Shown: positions 63,507-64,000 of the stretch, piece after piece | How positions within the stretch are numbered: the first letter of the stretch is position 1 | Layout of the letters: every line of letters starts with the position of its first letter | Assembly (NCBI RefSeq): GCF_900182745.1 | Contig: NZ_FXTY01000001.1 | Location: forward strand, 62,001-126,000 | Origin: Shimia sagamensis | GTDB lineage: Bacteria; Pseudomonadota; Alphaproteobacteria; Rhodobacterales; Rhodobacteraceae | Length of the DNA stretch: 64,000 nt | Direction of reading: 5' to 3' | Notes under the pieces: model-generated | The model's input: the letters and a program-made list of their open reading frames with translations, nothing else | Told to the model about the DNA's origin: nothing | Database searches by the model: none | Made by a program: the position numbers and the translations under genes

Positions 63507-64000
63507 ATGTTCATTCAAACAGAATCCACACCAAACCCCGCCACGTTGAAATTCCTGCCCGGCCAGACCGTGCTGGAAATGGGCACCGCCGACTTCCCAA
63601 CAGCGGATGGCGCGTCGGCCTCTCCTTTGGCGACCCGTATCTTTGCGGTGAACGGTGTGGCTGGCGTGTTCTTTGGCAACGACTTTGTCACAGTCACCAA
63701 AGCTGACGGCATTGAGTGGGATCACATCAAACCATCCATTCTTGGCGCGATCATGGAGCACTTCCAATCCGGGCAACCGGTTCTGGCAGGCGATGCAGCT
63801 GCGCCTTCGGGCCACGCAGAGCACACCGGTGAAGATGGTGAGATTGTTGGCCAGATCAAAGAGCTTCTGGACACCCGCGTGCGCCCAGCTGTGGCGCAAG
63901 ACGGCGGCGACATCACCTTCCACGGGTTTGATCGCGGCGTTGTGTACCTGCACATGCAGGGTGCTTGCGCCGGTTGCCCATCGTCCACGCTGACTCTGAA
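63507..64000 (+). CDS. Nfu/NifU-type Fe-S scaffold protein (3' end cut off)
   Basis: An iron-sulfur cluster carrier of the NfuA family. The first 164 residues are visible: an N-terminal Nfu_N domain (FIQTESTPNPATLKFLPGQTVL and VNGVAGVFFGNDFVTVTK) and most of the C-terminal NifU domain with QDGGDITFHGF and the cluster-binding MQGACAGCPSS (Cys154 and Cys157). Relatives are about 185-190 residues, so some 20 residues are missing at the window end. An Irr-box-like palindrome 64 bases before the ATG suggests iron control. AGGAAAGG precedes the start. Confidence 0.94.
   Translation, partial: MFIQTESTPNPATLKFLPGQTVLEMGTADFPTADGASASPLATRIFAVNGVAGVFFGNDFVTVTKADGIEWDHIKPSILGAIMEHFQSGQPVLAGDAAAPSGHAEHTGEDGEIVGQIKELLDTRVRPAVAQDGGDITFHGFDRGVVYLHMQGACAGCPSSTLTL

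Overview
The window is an ordinary, densely packed chromosomal stretch of an alphaproteobacterium, almost certainly a marine Rhodobacteraceae (Roseobacter group). The evidence is gene content and order: leuS-lptE-holA, smpB beside a DapC-like aminotransferase, ftsK-lolA, glnK-amtB, hsp20 with DUF1150, DUF2125, DUF3576, a small porin, two 816-residue dimethylglycine/sarcosine dehydrogenase paralogues, a predicted Irr box and a perfect FnrL-type box. About 62 protein genes are supported, with short gaps. I see no rRNA, tRNA, CRISPR array, insertion sequence or prophage.

Layout. 1-3.3 kb: the tail of a Prx5-type peroxiredoxin, then a minus-strand cluster (RidA, GDPD phosphodiesterase, FemAB/GNAT-like transferase, pterin dehydratase). 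3.3-6.4 kb: a type I secretion ABC transporter and its HlyD adaptor, with no substrate gene beside them. 6.5-7.9 kb: MlaA and MlaC lipid-asymmetry proteins. 8-12.6 kb: a class A PBP, glnK-amtB and a small exported protein. 12.6-18.5 kb: hsp20/DUF1150 behind a sigma-32-like promoter, DUF465, lolA, ftsK and a dapC-like gene. 18.6-25.4 kb: smpB, sulfurtransferase-aminotransferase, free-Met-sulfoxide reductase, RluA, small hydrolases and RarD. 25.4-32 kb: a five-gene N-methyl-glycine demethylation operon (XRE-cupin regulator, GFA protein, LysE exporter, DMGDH-like and SarDH-like enzymes). 32-35 kb: a divergent error-prone polymerase gene, dnaE2, that lacks its C-terminal domain.

35-43 kb: kinase-like phosphotransferase, RNA methyltransferase, amidase, a UbiH-type hydroxylase, Trm112-LON-thioredoxin cluster and exonuclease III. 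43-46.9 kb: a probable small RNA under a perfect FNR/FnrL box, an orphan OmpR-type regulator, ribA, an L,D-transpeptidase, a PEBP-like protein and YggS. 47-50 kb: porin with a long leader, DUF3576 lipoprotein and a glycosyltransferase. 50-55 kb: leuS-lptE-holA and a GST. 55-60 kb: HI0933-type flavoprotein, MscS channel, D-lactate dehydrogenase and a crotonase-fold protein without the hydratase glutamates. 60-64 kb: DUF2125 protein, class IV aminotransferase, universal stress protein, and an Nfu-type Fe-S protein (cut by the window end) behind an Irr-like box.

The most interesting signals are between genes: the FnrL-box/terminator-bounded RNA candidate at about 43.16-43.29 kb; a two-hairpin dispersed repeat present twice, each time between convergent genes (39.8 and 55.0 kb); the Irr-like box before the Nfu gene; and the operator-like repeats in the xre/dnaE2 and dld upstream regions.
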